A stretch of DNA of 64,000 bases, taken from the NCBI RefSeq assembly GCF_027913215.1, contig NZ_CP115784.1:1736001-1800000 (forward strand). The letters run 5' to 3'. A model generated the notes under the pieces. It made no database searches and was not told the DNA's origin. It saw nothing but the letters and a program-made list of their open reading frames with translations. Shown piece by piece: positions 54,761-63,592 of the stretch. Positions within the stretch are counted from its first letter, which is position 1; each line of letters begins with the position of its first letter. The translations under genes were made by a program, and so were the position numbers. The DNA comes from Paracoccus aerodenitrificans (GTDB taxonomy: Bacteria; Pseudomonadota; Alphaproteobacteria; Rhodobacterales; Rhodobacteraceae).

Positions 54761-55489
54761 CTATTTTTGCTCGATACAGTCGTCAAGTAACCGGCCGGCC
54801 ATCTCCCATCCCCTCTTCAAATCCGCGATATGGCGCGCCATCCACTCACGGGCTTTTTCGGAGTCGCGGGCGCTCAACGCATCGACAACCTCCCGATGTG
54901 CGACGAGATTGCGGTGCGGTGCTTGTTTCAGGATTCTTCCAATTTCAAGATAAGGCTTGAACAGCAAGCGGCCGATAGGCTCGCGGCTCAGAACCAGAGC
55001 ACGGTTGCCGGTAAACTTGGCAAGCATTGCATGAAACTCGGTATCAAGCCCATCTGTCGGCGTACCCGCCGCAATCGCTGATTCCGTATCAGCAAGATTT
55101 TTTTCCAAGATATGGATCTGATCGTCGGTTATTCGCTGCGCGGCGAGCGCTGCCGATAGCGGCTCCAATGCATTCGCGACCTCCCAAAGTTCGCGAAACC
55201 GCACGGCGTGAAGCAAAAGTGCACGCTCCATACGGACTGACATATGCTGTTGATCGGGAATGGTGATCAGCAAACGTCTCCGGCCAACACGCCGCAGAAG
55301 CCCTTCGCTTTCAAGCTGCCTAATTCCCTCGCGAAGTGTAGATCGATTGACGCCAAAGCGATCCGCAAGCTCTGTTTCTGCGGGAAGCTGATCGCCAGGC
55401 TTCAGTATTCCTTCGAGGATGAGGCGCTGAAGTTCGTCAGATACCACCTGATAGGCCGGAGAGACTTGCAGCTTCGTGATTTCATCCAT
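54761..55489 (-). CDS. FadR-subfamily GntR transcriptional regulator
   Basis: 242 aa. The N-terminal winged helix has GILKPGDQLPAETELADRFGVNRSTLREGIRQLESEGLL, and the C-terminal all-helical FCD ligand domain starts near residue 95 with FRELWEVANALEPLSAALAA. The FCD metal/ligand residues include Asp and His in LDTEFHAMLAKFTGNRAL. It is probably the local regulator of the acyl-CoA cluster. A 14-bp palindrome, CCGAACGAGTTCGG, lies 45 bp upstream. Confidence 0.93.
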   Translation of the reverse strand: MDEITKLQVSPAYQVVSDELQRLILEGILKPGDQLPAETELADRFGVNRSTLREGIRQLESEGLLRRVGRRRLLITIPDQQHMSVRMERALLLHAVRFRELWEVANALEPLSAALAAQRITDDQIHILEKNLADTESAIAAGTPTDGLDTEFHAMLAKFTGNRALVLSREPIGRLLFKPYLEIGRILKQAPHRNLVAHREVVDALSARDSEKAREWMARHIADLKRGWEMAGRLLDDCIEQK

Positions 55490-55533
55490 GGGACCTTCCT
55501 TATTCTTTGTCTACCCTGCAGCTTTTGCCTCAA

Positions 55534-55547
55534 CCGAACGAGTTCGG
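55534..55547. promoter_or_regulatory. Palindrome upstream of the GntR gene
   Basis: CCGAAC-GA-GTTCGG is a perfect 14-bp inverted repeat between the gntR start and the TRAP dctQ stop. An autoregulatory or other operator is possible. It does not fit the TNGTNNNACNA consensus of FadR-type proteins. Confidence 0.4.
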
Positions 55548-55580
55548 AAAGTATCCTCACCGGAAAGGGGTAATCACCGA

Positions 55581-56129
55581 TCAGCCTTCCCCTGTCAGTG
55601 GGTCTGACATAGAAGCTGGCGCGGGACCTCGGCCTGCGAAATAGAGGATATGCCGGCAAATCTGCCAGATCGTTTCAATCGCCATTAGCCCGATAGCAAG
55701 AGGAACCATCATGATGAATGGCCAGACAGGAAAGTAACCCGAGCCCAGTTGCATTGTTCGTCCTGTCTGCAGGCTGGTGATCGAATATCGCAGCATATAC
55801 CACAACAGAAAAAGGAAGATCACCAGTTCAACAACAAGCATCAGAACGCCGACAACCGAGCGGATCGGGACAGACATCATTGCAGTGAACGCTTCAAGTC
55901 GAGGAAAAAACGCTTCACGATGAGCCAGTGGGAGTCCCCAGAATACCACGAGGGGAAACAGCATGCGTTCAATAATATTATAGGCGCCGGGTATCAGGTC
56001 CATGTGCAGCGCATAACGCCCGAAAACAGACAGAACAGTGATCATCATGATAACGAACAGGCAGATACCAGCCCCGATAGCGGCAAGGCCAAACTCGAAT
56101 CTGCCAAGCGCTTGATAGGCTTTCCTCAT
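55581..56129 (-). CDS. dctQ: TRAP transporter small permease DctQ
   Basis: 182 aa from the ATG at 56129 with GAGGAG upstream; the long frame before it is not coding. Four hydrophobic helices, with ITVLSVFGRYALHMDLIPGAYNIIERMLFPLVVFWGLPLAHREAFF split around the second, match the DctQ domain. It partners DctM, encoded 20 bp upstream on the same strand. Confidence 0.92.
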   Translation of the reverse strand: MRKAYQALGRFEFGLAAIGAGICLFVIMMITVLSVFGRYALHMDLIPGAYNIIERMLFPLVVFWGLPLAHREAFFPRLEAFTAMMSVPIRSVVGVLMLVVELVIFLFLLWYMLRYSITSLQTGRTMQLGSGYFPVWPFIMMVPLAIGLMAIETIWQICRHILYFAGRGPAPASMSDPLTGEG

Positions 56130-56149
56130 GATCTCAACTCCTCTTGCAC

Positions 56150-57460
56150 TTATCTGACATGGCTTGGCAGCCAGGTGACGATTCCGGGAAAGAAGATCGT
56201 GGCACTGATAACGATCACGGCTGCAGCGAATGCAAATTTCGTCGCGGGCCGGAAGACTTCGACAACCGGATATCTCTGCGCGGCAGCCGCTGCATAGGCT
56301 GATAACCCAACAGGAGGAGTTAACAACCCGAGCGAGATCATAAAGCCAGCAAGCACGCCAAACCACAGCAGATCAATTTGAGCGGCTTCTAATATAGGTA
56401 ATATGATCGGTACGATCAGCAGGATCACGGCGGCACTTTCAAGGATCATACCGGCGAGAAACAGAACGATCATCAGTATCGCGACCAACAGACCCGGCTG
56501 ATCGACAAAGGGCTCTGCCAGTTCAAGAAGTTCGCGTGGTATCCGCGAAAAGGCCAGGAACCGTGCGAAAATCTGGGCGCCGATCACGATGAACATCAGC
56601 ATCGCGGAGATTTTGACACTTTCATTCAGCGCATGCGCCAGATCGCGCAGATTGATCCGGCGCATCAGCATCAAGCCGACAAGTGCGGTGAACGCACCGA
56701 TCGCACCAGCTTCACCCACTGTGATCACACCGCCATAAATACCCCCGAACACTACCAGCATCAGCGCGATCAGGAAAAGCGATGCGGCCAAAGCGCCGCG
56801 TTCGAGTTGCTCTGGCTCGGCGGCTTGGATTTCTGCCATCTTCAAAGCTTCGGGATTCAGTTCTTCGAAAACAGCGAGGCAGCCAATATAAACCAGAAGG
56901 CACAACATTCCCGGACCGATCAGCCCGATGAATAATTGTCCAATCGGGACAGAGGTGATCGCACCATAAATAATGACGATCAGGCTTGGAGGAATAACCG
57001 CCGATAAAGACCCTGCAACGGCTGACAAACCAATGGCGAAGCGACGAGAGTACCCGACGCGCTCCAACTCGGGTGCTGACAAGGTTGCAAGCGAAGCAGC
57101 AGATGCAGCGCCTGAACCCGAAACAGCACCCAGAAGTCCGCCAATGACCAAAGTGGCCACTCCAAGCGGATATCTCCGGTAACCTGCAAGCCTGTGACCC
57201 ACCCGGAACAGGTCAAGGACCAGCCCGCCCCGCATCAATAACTGCGCCATCAGAAGATAAAGGGGAATGATCGAGAGAGAGTAGTTCGAGGCGGTATAGA
57301 ACACATCCTGTCCGACAATACCGTCCAGCACGCGCGGGCCAGTCCAGAGCAATATGCCGACGATACCGGTACCGAACAGTACAGTCGCAACATGTTGCCC
57401 CAGAAATAGGAAGAAGCAGAACCACCCGACGACGATCATGATGATAAGATCGTGTGACAT
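56150..57460 (-). CDS. dctM: TRAP transporter large permease DctM
   Basis: 436 aa from the ATG at 57460 with GGAG seven bases upstream. About 12 helices; GAVSGSGAASAASLATLSAPEL near residue 100 and GLLTPPVGLSAYAAAAAQ near the C-terminus are DctM signature loops. It carries the substrate with Na+ or H+. It is 99 bp downstream of dctP, with a hairpin in the gap. Confidence 0.94.
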   Translation of the reverse strand: MSHDLIIMIVVGWFCFFLFLGQHVATVLFGTGIVGILLWTGPRVLDGIVGQDVFYTASNYSLSIIPLYLLMAQLLMRGGLVLDLFRVGHRLAGYRRYPLGVATLVIGGLLGAVSGSGAASAASLATLSAPELERVGYSRRFAIGLSAVAGSLSAVIPPSLIVIIYGAITSVPIGQLFIGLIGPGMLCLLVYIGCLAVFEELNPEALKMAEIQAAEPEQLERGALAASLFLIALMLVVFGGIYGGVITVGEAGAIGAFTALVGLMLMRRINLRDLAHALNESVKISAMLMFIVIGAQIFARFLAFSRIPRELLELAEPFVDQPGLLVAILMIVLFLAGMILESAAVILLIVPIILPILEAAQIDLLWFGVLAGFMISLGLLTPPVGLSAYAAAAAQRYPVVEVFRPATKFAFAAAVIVISATIFFPGIVTWLPSHVR

Positions 57461-57523
57461 TTTAGGCTCCAATCAAATCCGCGGTAAGATCAGCGGTGGG
57501 TGACAGGTTGGGGCAGAAAGCTC

Positions 57524-57548
57524 CTCCGGGACAAATAGCGTCCCGGAG
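57524..57548 (-). terminator. Intercistronic hairpin between dctP and dctM
   Basis: A perfect 9-bp stem (CTCCGGGAC/GTCCCGGAG) with a 7-nt loop, 12 bp past the dctP stop. In minus-strand sense there is no U-tract, so it more likely shields the 3' end of dctP mRNA than stops transcription. This would raise the binding protein over the permease. Confidence 0.6.
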
Positions 57549-57559
57549 CGAGAGATTTT

Positions 57560-58654
57560 TTATTCGCTAACAAGCAACTCTTCGACGCCTTGGGGCAATT
57601 CGGCACCTTCGGCCTGAACCAGCTCTGCCCAGAGTTGTGCCGTTGCCCGACCAGGGAGGCCAGCTTCTTCGGTCTGCTCAATCCACCGCCGCCAGGTTGC
57701 GGTGGATGCACTTTCTATCGCTGAGCGCAGACCCTCAGGAATAGCGGCCACATCGACGAATTTAATTCCTGCAGCCGCTGCCTCTTCAGCAACCTCTACG
57801 TCCTGCGCGTCGATCAGCTCGGCGTTTTCAATTGCAATATCACGTGCAGTCTGATCCCAGATTTCCTTTTGCTCATCAGAAAGCTGCTGCCATGCACTAT
57901 CCGAAATCGCAATATAGCTGCCCCAGTGACCGACCGCCACGCCGGTAATAGAATAGGTCAGGACATCCTGCAGCGAATAAGACCGCCAGTCCGCGACAGA
58001 AAGAATCGTCCCTTCGACAGTGCCGCGGGAAAGCGCCTCATAAGAAGCCGAACTGGGCATGGTTACGGGCGTCGATCCCAGCTCTTCAAGAAAAATCGTA
58101 TGAAGCGCAGAGCCTGCCCGCAGCGGCATGCCGTTGAGATCCTCGGCACTTTCAGGTTCGACGCCCGCAAAATTGATCGCATATGCAGAGGTTGTGCCGA
58201 CCGGCCAGGCATGAATACCTTTCGGCTCGATCTCGTATTCATAGAAGGTCTTGCCATCCGCCAGTTCGACATCTGAGTCCATCAGCTTCAGGAAAGCATT
58301 CGTTTCAATCAGTGAGGTTGTCCCCAGCGTCGGCAACTGGGTCACGTCGGAGAGCGGAAAAGTCCCTTCGTGATAGGGCGCAAGCAATGGCGCGGCCACA
58401 TCGATGGAACCGCCTTGCAGCCCGTCCAGTTCACGACCGACCGAGGTAATCTCACCTGCGTAAAACCTGGTAAAACTGATATCTCCGTCTGTTCGTTCCT
58501 CAATCGCATCAGCAAACAGGTTCATATGCTTGCCGACCCAGAAGTGAACCTCTGGCAGCGAGGCTGCGATGATGAGGTTGGCGTCAGCTTTACTGACTGT
58601 TGGAGCCGATGCAGCAAGTGCGCCCACAAATACGAATTTTGTCAGATTTGTCAT
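57560..58654 (-). CDS. dctP: TRAP transporter substrate-binding protein DctP
   Basis: 364 aa with a signal peptide (MTNLTKFVFVGALAASAPTVSKA). The mature domain has IAASLPEVHFWVGKHMNLFADAIEER at the start, and GMPLRAGSALHTIFLEELGSTPV with the conserved Arg that binds the carboxylate. It captures an organic acid for DctQM. Position next to CoA ligase, dehydrogenase and kinase genes implies that the imported acid is the substrate they degrade. Confidence 0.94.
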   Translation of the reverse strand: MTNLTKFVFVGALAASAPTVSKADANLIIAASLPEVHFWVGKHMNLFADAIEERTDGDISFTRFYAGEITSVGRELDGLQGGSIDVAAPLLAPYHEGTFPLSDVTQLPTLGTTSLIETNAFLKLMDSDVELADGKTFYEYEIEPKGIHAWPVGTTSAYAINFAGVEPESAEDLNGMPLRAGSALHTIFLEELGSTPVTMPSSASYEALSRGTVEGTILSVADWRSYSLQDVLTYSITGVAVGHWGSYIAISDSAWQQLSDEQKEIWDQTARDIAIENAELIDAQDVEVAEEAAAAGIKFVDVAAIPEGLRSAIESASTATWRRWIEQTEEAGLPGRATAQLWAELVQAEGAELPQGVEELLVSE

Positions 58655-58731
58655 TGTTCCTCCCGGTTTTCATATTCTGTTAAGACAGCCATCCTCATGG
58701 GCGATGCCCAATTGTCAGCGTTTCGGATAGT

Positions 58732-60306
58732 TCATGGTGCCGCGTTAAGCAGCGAGTCGCGCAACAACTTCTTGTCAACCTTGCCGTTGGCGTTTCTCGG
58801 CAAAGGGTTCTGCCAGAGATCGAGGGTTTCGGGCACCTTGTAATCAGACAGCCGGGCACTACACCATTCGCGCAGCGTGACGGCATCTATTGCGGATCGG
58901 ATCGTTACCACGGCATGCACGCGCTCACCAAGAACCGGGCATGGTTTGGCAATCGCTGCCGCCTCAACAACAGCCGGATGATCTGTCAGAACGTTTTCCA
59001 GCTCCGCCGAATAAACTTTTAGACCGCCGCGATTGATCATGTCCTTTGCCCGGTCGAGCACGCGGACAAAACCGTCCTCATCCATCACGCCGATATCGCC
59101 CGAATGCCAAAAGCCTGCGGTGAAGGACGCAGCCGTCGCCTCGGGATTGTTCCAGTAACCGCGAACGACATTGGGACCCCTAAGCCAGATCTCACCGGTT
59201 GACCCATGGGGTAGCTCCCTGCCGTTTTCGTCCATAATCCGCGCTTCAGTACCCGGAAGTGCGCAGCCGACAAATTCGCGCTTTTCATATGCATATTGGC
59301 GAGGGGTCACGAGTTGCGCGAGAATGGTTTCGGTTGAACCATAGCAATTTGCGAATGACAGTGCCGGAATAGCTTCTGCCAAACGTCGAATTGTAGGTTC
59401 GGGCATTGGAGCACCGCCATAAGCTGCAAGCCTCCATGTTCCGAGATCCCGATCAGCAAAATCCGGCTGTAGCAGGCACAGATTATACATTGCTGGAACC
59501 ATCAGAGTGTAAGTCATCCGCTCGACTTCTGCGAGATCAAGAAATGCTGCGGCTTTGAACGCTTCCATCAGGATGACAGTCGCGCTGCCGTGCATAGGTC
59601 CTGCTATAAGCGCGGCAATTCCAGTCACATGACTCAACGGCACGGCAGAGATGACACGATCTTCCGGCTGAAAGCCCATGATAGTCTGATAATATACTCC
59701 CGCATGAATCAGACCTAAATGAGTCAGCATGGCGCCTTTGGGCTTTCCGGTCGTACCCGACGTATAGAGGACTAGCGCGACCTCCTCTTCCCTCGATATC
59801 TCATCCGGGTCGGAAAGAGTGCCCTCACCGTCCAGATCTGGAAATGCAATCAAACGGCCATCGGACGTAATTACGGCCTCTGAACTGCGTGCTGTCAGGT
59901 CCCGGTCACAGACCAAAAGCTCCGCACCACAATTGCTAAGCATGAAGGCGATTTCCGGTACGCTGGCCCGAACTGACACCGGAACCCCAACCGCACCAAG
60001 ACGGAACAGACCGAACAGCATGGCAATAAAATCAATCGAGTTGCCCATGAGTATGCCAACCCTGTCGCCCTTTCGGACGCCTTGCGCGGACAGGGCAAGC
60101 GCCACACGCTCTGATTCTGCGAGAAAGTTTCTCCAACTCACGCGGCGTGTACCCGATACATAGGCCTCACCATTGGGGTTGCGGGCCACCGCGTCAGAAA
60201 GAAACTGCCAAAGATGTTGCGGGCGATCAGAAAAGCACTCAACAACCCGGTCATTGTAATGTGCCTCGGCTCTGCGTTCAGGAAATACTCCGCTGTCCCA
60301 GCTCAT
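58732..60306 (-). CDS. AMP-forming acyl-CoA synthetase
   Basis: 524 aa from the ATG at 60306; the frame is open to 60432. The P-loop-like motif YTSGTTGKPKGAM, the A5-type YGSTET, A7 GFWHSGDIG, A8 FVRVLDRAKDMINRGGLKVYSAELE and the C-terminal catalytic Lys in NANGKVDKKLLRD are all in order. It activates a carboxylic acid to its CoA thioester. It lies between dctP and the acyl-CoA dehydrogenase on the same strand, so uptake and activation are co-located. Confidence 0.95.
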   Translation of the reverse strand: MSWDSGVFPERRAEAHYNDRVVECFSDRPQHLWQFLSDAVARNPNGEAYVSGTRRVSWRNFLAESERVALALSAQGVRKGDRVGILMGNSIDFIAMLFGLFRLGAVGVPVSVRASVPEIAFMLSNCGAELLVCDRDLTARSSEAVITSDGRLIAFPDLDGEGTLSDPDEISREEEVALVLYTSGTTGKPKGAMLTHLGLIHAGVYYQTIMGFQPEDRVISAVPLSHVTGIAALIAGPMHGSATVILMEAFKAAAFLDLAEVERMTYTLMVPAMYNLCLLQPDFADRDLGTWRLAAYGGAPMPEPTIRRLAEAIPALSFANCYGSTETILAQLVTPRQYAYEKREFVGCALPGTEARIMDENGRELPHGSTGEIWLRGPNVVRGYWNNPEATAASFTAGFWHSGDIGVMDEDGFVRVLDRAKDMINRGGLKVYSAELENVLTDHPAVVEAAAIAKPCPVLGERVHAVVTIRSAIDAVTLREWCSARLSDYKVPETLDLWQNPLPRNANGKVDKKLLRDSLLNAAP

Positions 60307-60385
60307 TCCGGATTTCCTCCCATTTTCACCTGCGTCCCCTCTCGCAGTTATCCCGCCGCCAGCCTCCACGCAGACGGATATGAAT

Positions 60386-61636
60386 CTACTCGGCAGCGCT
60401 CGGCAAAACACCACGAGCCTCAAGTCGTGCACGTGCCTGCTTCAGTTCGTTCCGAGCGATACCGCGCAGGTGTACTTCATCTGGCCCGTCAATGAAGCGT
60501 AAGGCCCGCCCCCATGTCCAAAGGAAAGAAAGCGGCGTATCAGGCGTGATGCCGCACGCTCCGTAAACCTGCATTGCACGGTCCAGGACCTCTGTCTGCA
60601 GCCGCGCCGCCGCGACCTTTATTTCGGACACGAGGACCTGCGCCGCCTTATTGCCCTGATTATCCATCAGCCAGCTTGTATAAAGGTTCAGCAATCGCGC
60701 CTGATCTATCCCGATACGAGACTGTGCAATCCAGTCACGGATATTCGAGTAATCTGCCAGATCCTTTCCGAATGTGCGCCGGGTCAATGCACGTTCGCAC
60801 ATCAGGTCCAGAGCAAGCTCGCATTGCCCGATAGTTCGCATGCAGTGATGGATGCGTCCGGGCCCAAGCCGGGCCTGAGCAACCGCAAAGCCAGCACCCT
60901 CATCACCGAGCAGATTGCTGACAGGCACACGGACATCTTTGAACTCGACTTCGCAATGCCCTTCGGGAGCGTGATGATGCATGATCGGAACATCGCGGAC
61001 GATACGAAAACCAGGTATGTTTGCCGGCACAATCACGAAACTATGCCGCGAATGGCGCGGTGCATCCGGGCGGGAATCCGATATACCCATGACGAGCGTG
61101 AATGCGAATTTTGGGTGTAGCGCACCGGTGGTAAACCATTTGCGTCCGTTGATCACATATTCATCACCATCACGTTCGATTGTCGTCTGAAGGTTGGTCG
61201 GATCTGAAGAGGCCTGATCCGGCTCAGTGATAGATACTGCAGACCTGATTTTGCCCTCAAGCAACGGCAAAAGCCAGCGTTCCCGTTGTTCCGGCGTTGC
61301 GAAAAGATGCAGTATTTCCATATTTCCGGTATCTGGGGCATTACAATTGAAGACCTCTGAAGCCCAAGGCAGTTTGCCCATGATTTCGGCCAATGGCGCG
61401 TATTCGAGATTTGTCAGCGCTGTCCCAGGCTCATCCGGCTTCAACGCCGGAAGGAACAGATTCCACAGACCCTCTGCTTTCGCCCTCTCTTTCAGGCCAT
61501 CTACCAACTTTTCGGGATATGAACCGTCGTCCGCAATACGCCGGTAATCCTCATCTGCAGGCCAAACATGCTTATCCATGAACTCTTGAAGCTGCGCCTG
61601 AAGTTTTTTCATTTTGGGCGTATATTCAAAATCCAT
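60386..61636 (-). CDS. Acyl-CoA dehydrogenase, ACAD10/ACAD11-like
   Basis: 416 aa. The FAD-binding and middle domains are intact (AVSITEPDQASSDPTNL, WFTTGAL). The C-terminus has YGACGITPDTPLSF and RFIDGPDEVHLRGIARNEL; DGPDEVHL is diagnostic of the ACAD10/11 and LvaC-type branch. Members of this branch are known to release phosphate from 4-phospho-acyl-CoA, producing an enoyl-CoA. The kinase needed for that step is the next gene upstream, 24 bp away. The ordinary alpha-beta dehydrogenase role is a less likely alternative. Confidence 0.93.
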   Translation of the reverse strand: MDFEYTPKMKKLQAQLQEFMDKHVWPADEDYRRIADDGSYPEKLVDGLKERAKAEGLWNLFLPALKPDEPGTALTNLEYAPLAEIMGKLPWASEVFNCNAPDTGNMEILHLFATPEQRERWLLPLLEGKIRSAVSITEPDQASSDPTNLQTTIERDGDEYVINGRKWFTTGALHPKFAFTLVMGISDSRPDAPRHSRHSFVIVPANIPGFRIVRDVPIMHHHAPEGHCEVEFKDVRVPVSNLLGDEGAGFAVAQARLGPGRIHHCMRTIGQCELALDLMCERALTRRTFGKDLADYSNIRDWIAQSRIGIDQARLLNLYTSWLMDNQGNKAAQVLVSEIKVAAARLQTEVLDRAMQVYGACGITPDTPLSFLWTWGRALRFIDGPDEVHLRGIARNELKQARARLEARGVLPSAAE

Positions 61637-61660
61637 CTCGATTCCTCCCCATATCCCAGA

Positions 61661-62689
61661 TCAGGCGATCAACGCAGCGCCGCGTGCAGCGAGTGCCGGC
61701 GCCAACCGTCCAACTTCCGCCGCATCCTTTGATGAAGCGTTCCCCTGCCGCGCCCGACTGGCAATACCTTCAAAAATTACGGCGTTTCGGAACAGGGCAA
61801 GCACAAGATAGAAGCGTGACAGCTTTCCATCGTCACCAGAAGCCGCAAAATATTGTGAGACGAATTCATCCATATCTGGCAGACCATCGCCGGCAACGTC
61901 ACGATCCAGTAGGCCGCGACTATATTCATCTGAACGCATGAACCACGTATAGATGCAACTATGAGCAAGATCTGCCATTGGGTGTCCTAACGTCGAAAGC
62001 TCCCAATCAAGCACGGCAACGATGCGTGGTTCGTCAGGGTGGAACATGACATTGCCCAGCCTAAAATCTCCATGAACCAGCGTGTTCCGTTCGTCGTCCG
62101 GCATATTATTGGGCAGCCAGTTGATCAGAGCATTAATGTCGTTATTGGGCGCCGTCGATGATAACTCCCATTGCCTGGTCCAGCGACCGACCTGTCTCTC
62201 GGCAAAACCACCCGGCTTGCCAAAACCGGTCAGCCCTGCTTCCTTGATATCAATCTTATGAATTTCGGCCAGCATGCTGGCAATGGCATCGAAATATGCA
62301 CGACGTTCTTTGACTGGAATTTCAGGCAGCCCATTATCATGAAAAACCCGCCCTTCGACCCTCTCCATCAAATAGAACTGGGTGCCGATCACGCTTTCAT
62401 CTTCACAAAACGCGACCATCCTCGGCACAGAGACCGCCGAAGCGGCGAGTGCCTCTTGGACCCGATACTCCCGATCAACTGCATGCGCTGACGGCAGCAA
62501 TTTACCTGGCGGCCGCTTTCTCAGTACCAGATGACGGTCATTTGTCTCCAGAAAGAATGTAGGATTGGATTGACCACCACTTATCTGGTGCAATGCGATG
62601 TCAGGACCAACGCCGTCGACGCGCGGCACCATCCAGTCGAGCAACGAGGCGACATCAATCTCGGTCGATTGGCGGGCAGTGGCAATCAT
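61661..62689 (-). CDS. APH-type phosphotransferase (ACAD10/11 kinase domain, LvaA-like)
   Basis: 342 aa from the ATG at 62689; the frame is open to 62740. The kinase-like fold shows VLRKRPPG (ATP Lys58), the catalytic HGDFRLGN (His206-Asp208) and the metal-binding DWELSTLGHP (Asp228). It is homologous to the kinase half of ACAD10/ACAD11 and to LvaA, which phosphorylate 4-hydroxyacyl-CoA. Together with the adjacent dehydrogenase it forms the two-protein version of the fused enzyme. A FadR-consensus site precedes the start. Confidence 0.92.
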   Translation of the reverse strand: MIATARQSTEIDVASLLDWMVPRVDGVGPDIALHQISGGQSNPTFFLETNDRHLVLRKRPPGKLLPSAHAVDREYRVQEALAASAVSVPRMVAFCEDESVIGTQFYLMERVEGRVFHDNGLPEIPVKERRAYFDAIASMLAEIHKIDIKEAGLTGFGKPGGFAERQVGRWTRQWELSSTAPNNDINALINWLPNNMPDDERNTLVHGDFRLGNVMFHPDEPRIVAVLDWELSTLGHPMADLAHSCIYTWFMRSDEYSRGLLDRDVAGDGLPDMDEFVSQYFAASGDDGKLSRFYLVLALFRNAVIFEGIASRARQGNASSKDAAEVGRLAPALAARGAALIA

Positions 62690-62705
62690 GATTCTATCCG
62701 CATGT

Positions 62706-62716
62706 TTGTCCGACAA
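62706..62716. promoter_or_regulatory. FadR-type GntR operator candidate
   Basis: TTGTCCGACAA is a perfect 11-bp palindrome and fits TNGTNNNACNA, the consensus of FadR-subfamily GntR proteins, at every defined position. It lies 17-27 bp before the kinase start, at the head of the kinase-dehydrogenase-synthetase-TRAP gene set. The gene at 54761 encodes such a regulator. Confidence 0.55.
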
Positions 62717-62754
62717 GCCAACGGTTGAGCATTTTATCACTTAGGTCAATCTCT

Positions 62755-63420
62755 AATTTGGTTCTATCGCAAACCGATCAGCACGACACAGGTCGTTGAT
62801 AAGTGTCCAGGCTTCAGGCAGCCAGTCTACAGACTGCTGAAAGGGACGTAGCTCCGGCCTCAGCTGACCCTTTTGGATCATGTTGGCGAATTCAATCCGA
62901 CCGAAGGTCGAAACGATCGATGTGAAGCTCTTGAAGCAGAGCATGGTCCTCAACCGATGCTTGATAAAGCGATAATCCTGCTAAACAAATTGTTTAGGCA
63001 CTTGACCCTCACTATCCAGATCGGAATCGGGCATCCAAACCGTTTAAGCATGCGATTGATCTCGGTGATGCGCGCTGAATTTGCGCCTATTTTGTCGATG
63101 ACGATCTTGCAGTGCAGGCCGTTGTCCTCGAGCGCCCGGGCGAAGAACCTGCTGACAGCCGGCTTGTTCCGGTGCAGGGAGAGCATGAAATCCAGAGTTT
63201 TCCGTGTTTGTTGACGGCCCAGTACAGGTAAACCCACTGCCTCTTAACCCTGCTTAGGTCTCGTCTATGCGTCAGTATCTGTCGGTCGATCTTTTACGCC
63301 GGCACGAATCTTCCGTGATCAGCCCAGCATAGCGTTCCACACAGCGGCTCAGCGTCGCATGATCAACCGTGACGCCTCAATCGGCCATGATCTCCTCAAG
63401 GTCGCGGTATGACAGTGGAG
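62755..63420 (-). pseudogene. IS6-family transposase remnant
   Basis: Minus-strand fragments in several frames match an IS6-type DDE transposase. In order they are SYRDLEEIMAD followed by a stop, GVTVDHATLSRCVERYA, a broken DET region, then KTLDFMLSLHRNKPAVSRFFARAL, KIVIDKIGANSARITEINRML and LCFKSFTSIVSTFGRIEFANMIQKGQL. Stops and frameshifts make it non-functional. Confidence 0.85.
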
Positions 63421-63556
63421 CTTGGCAAGGTAGCAAAAACGCAAGAGGCAACTCCGGCCCCGATCCTGCCCTCTTGACCAATTCGCGGCACTGGCAGCAT
63501 AGGGAAGTGGCTATGAAGGAGCTAGCCTTGCCGAAAGGAAAGTTTGCGACAGATCC
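62760..63556 (-). mobile_element. Decayed IS6-family element
   Basis: About 797 bp bounded by GGTTCTATCGCAAA (62760-62773) and TTTGCGACAGATCC (63543-63556), imperfect inverted copies of an IS6-type terminal repeat. It contains only the broken transposase. No 8-bp target duplication is evident. It borders the catabolic cluster on the right. Confidence 0.8.
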
Positions 63557-63592
63557 GAGACCGAGGCTTCGTCGCAGACGGTAAGGCTATTC

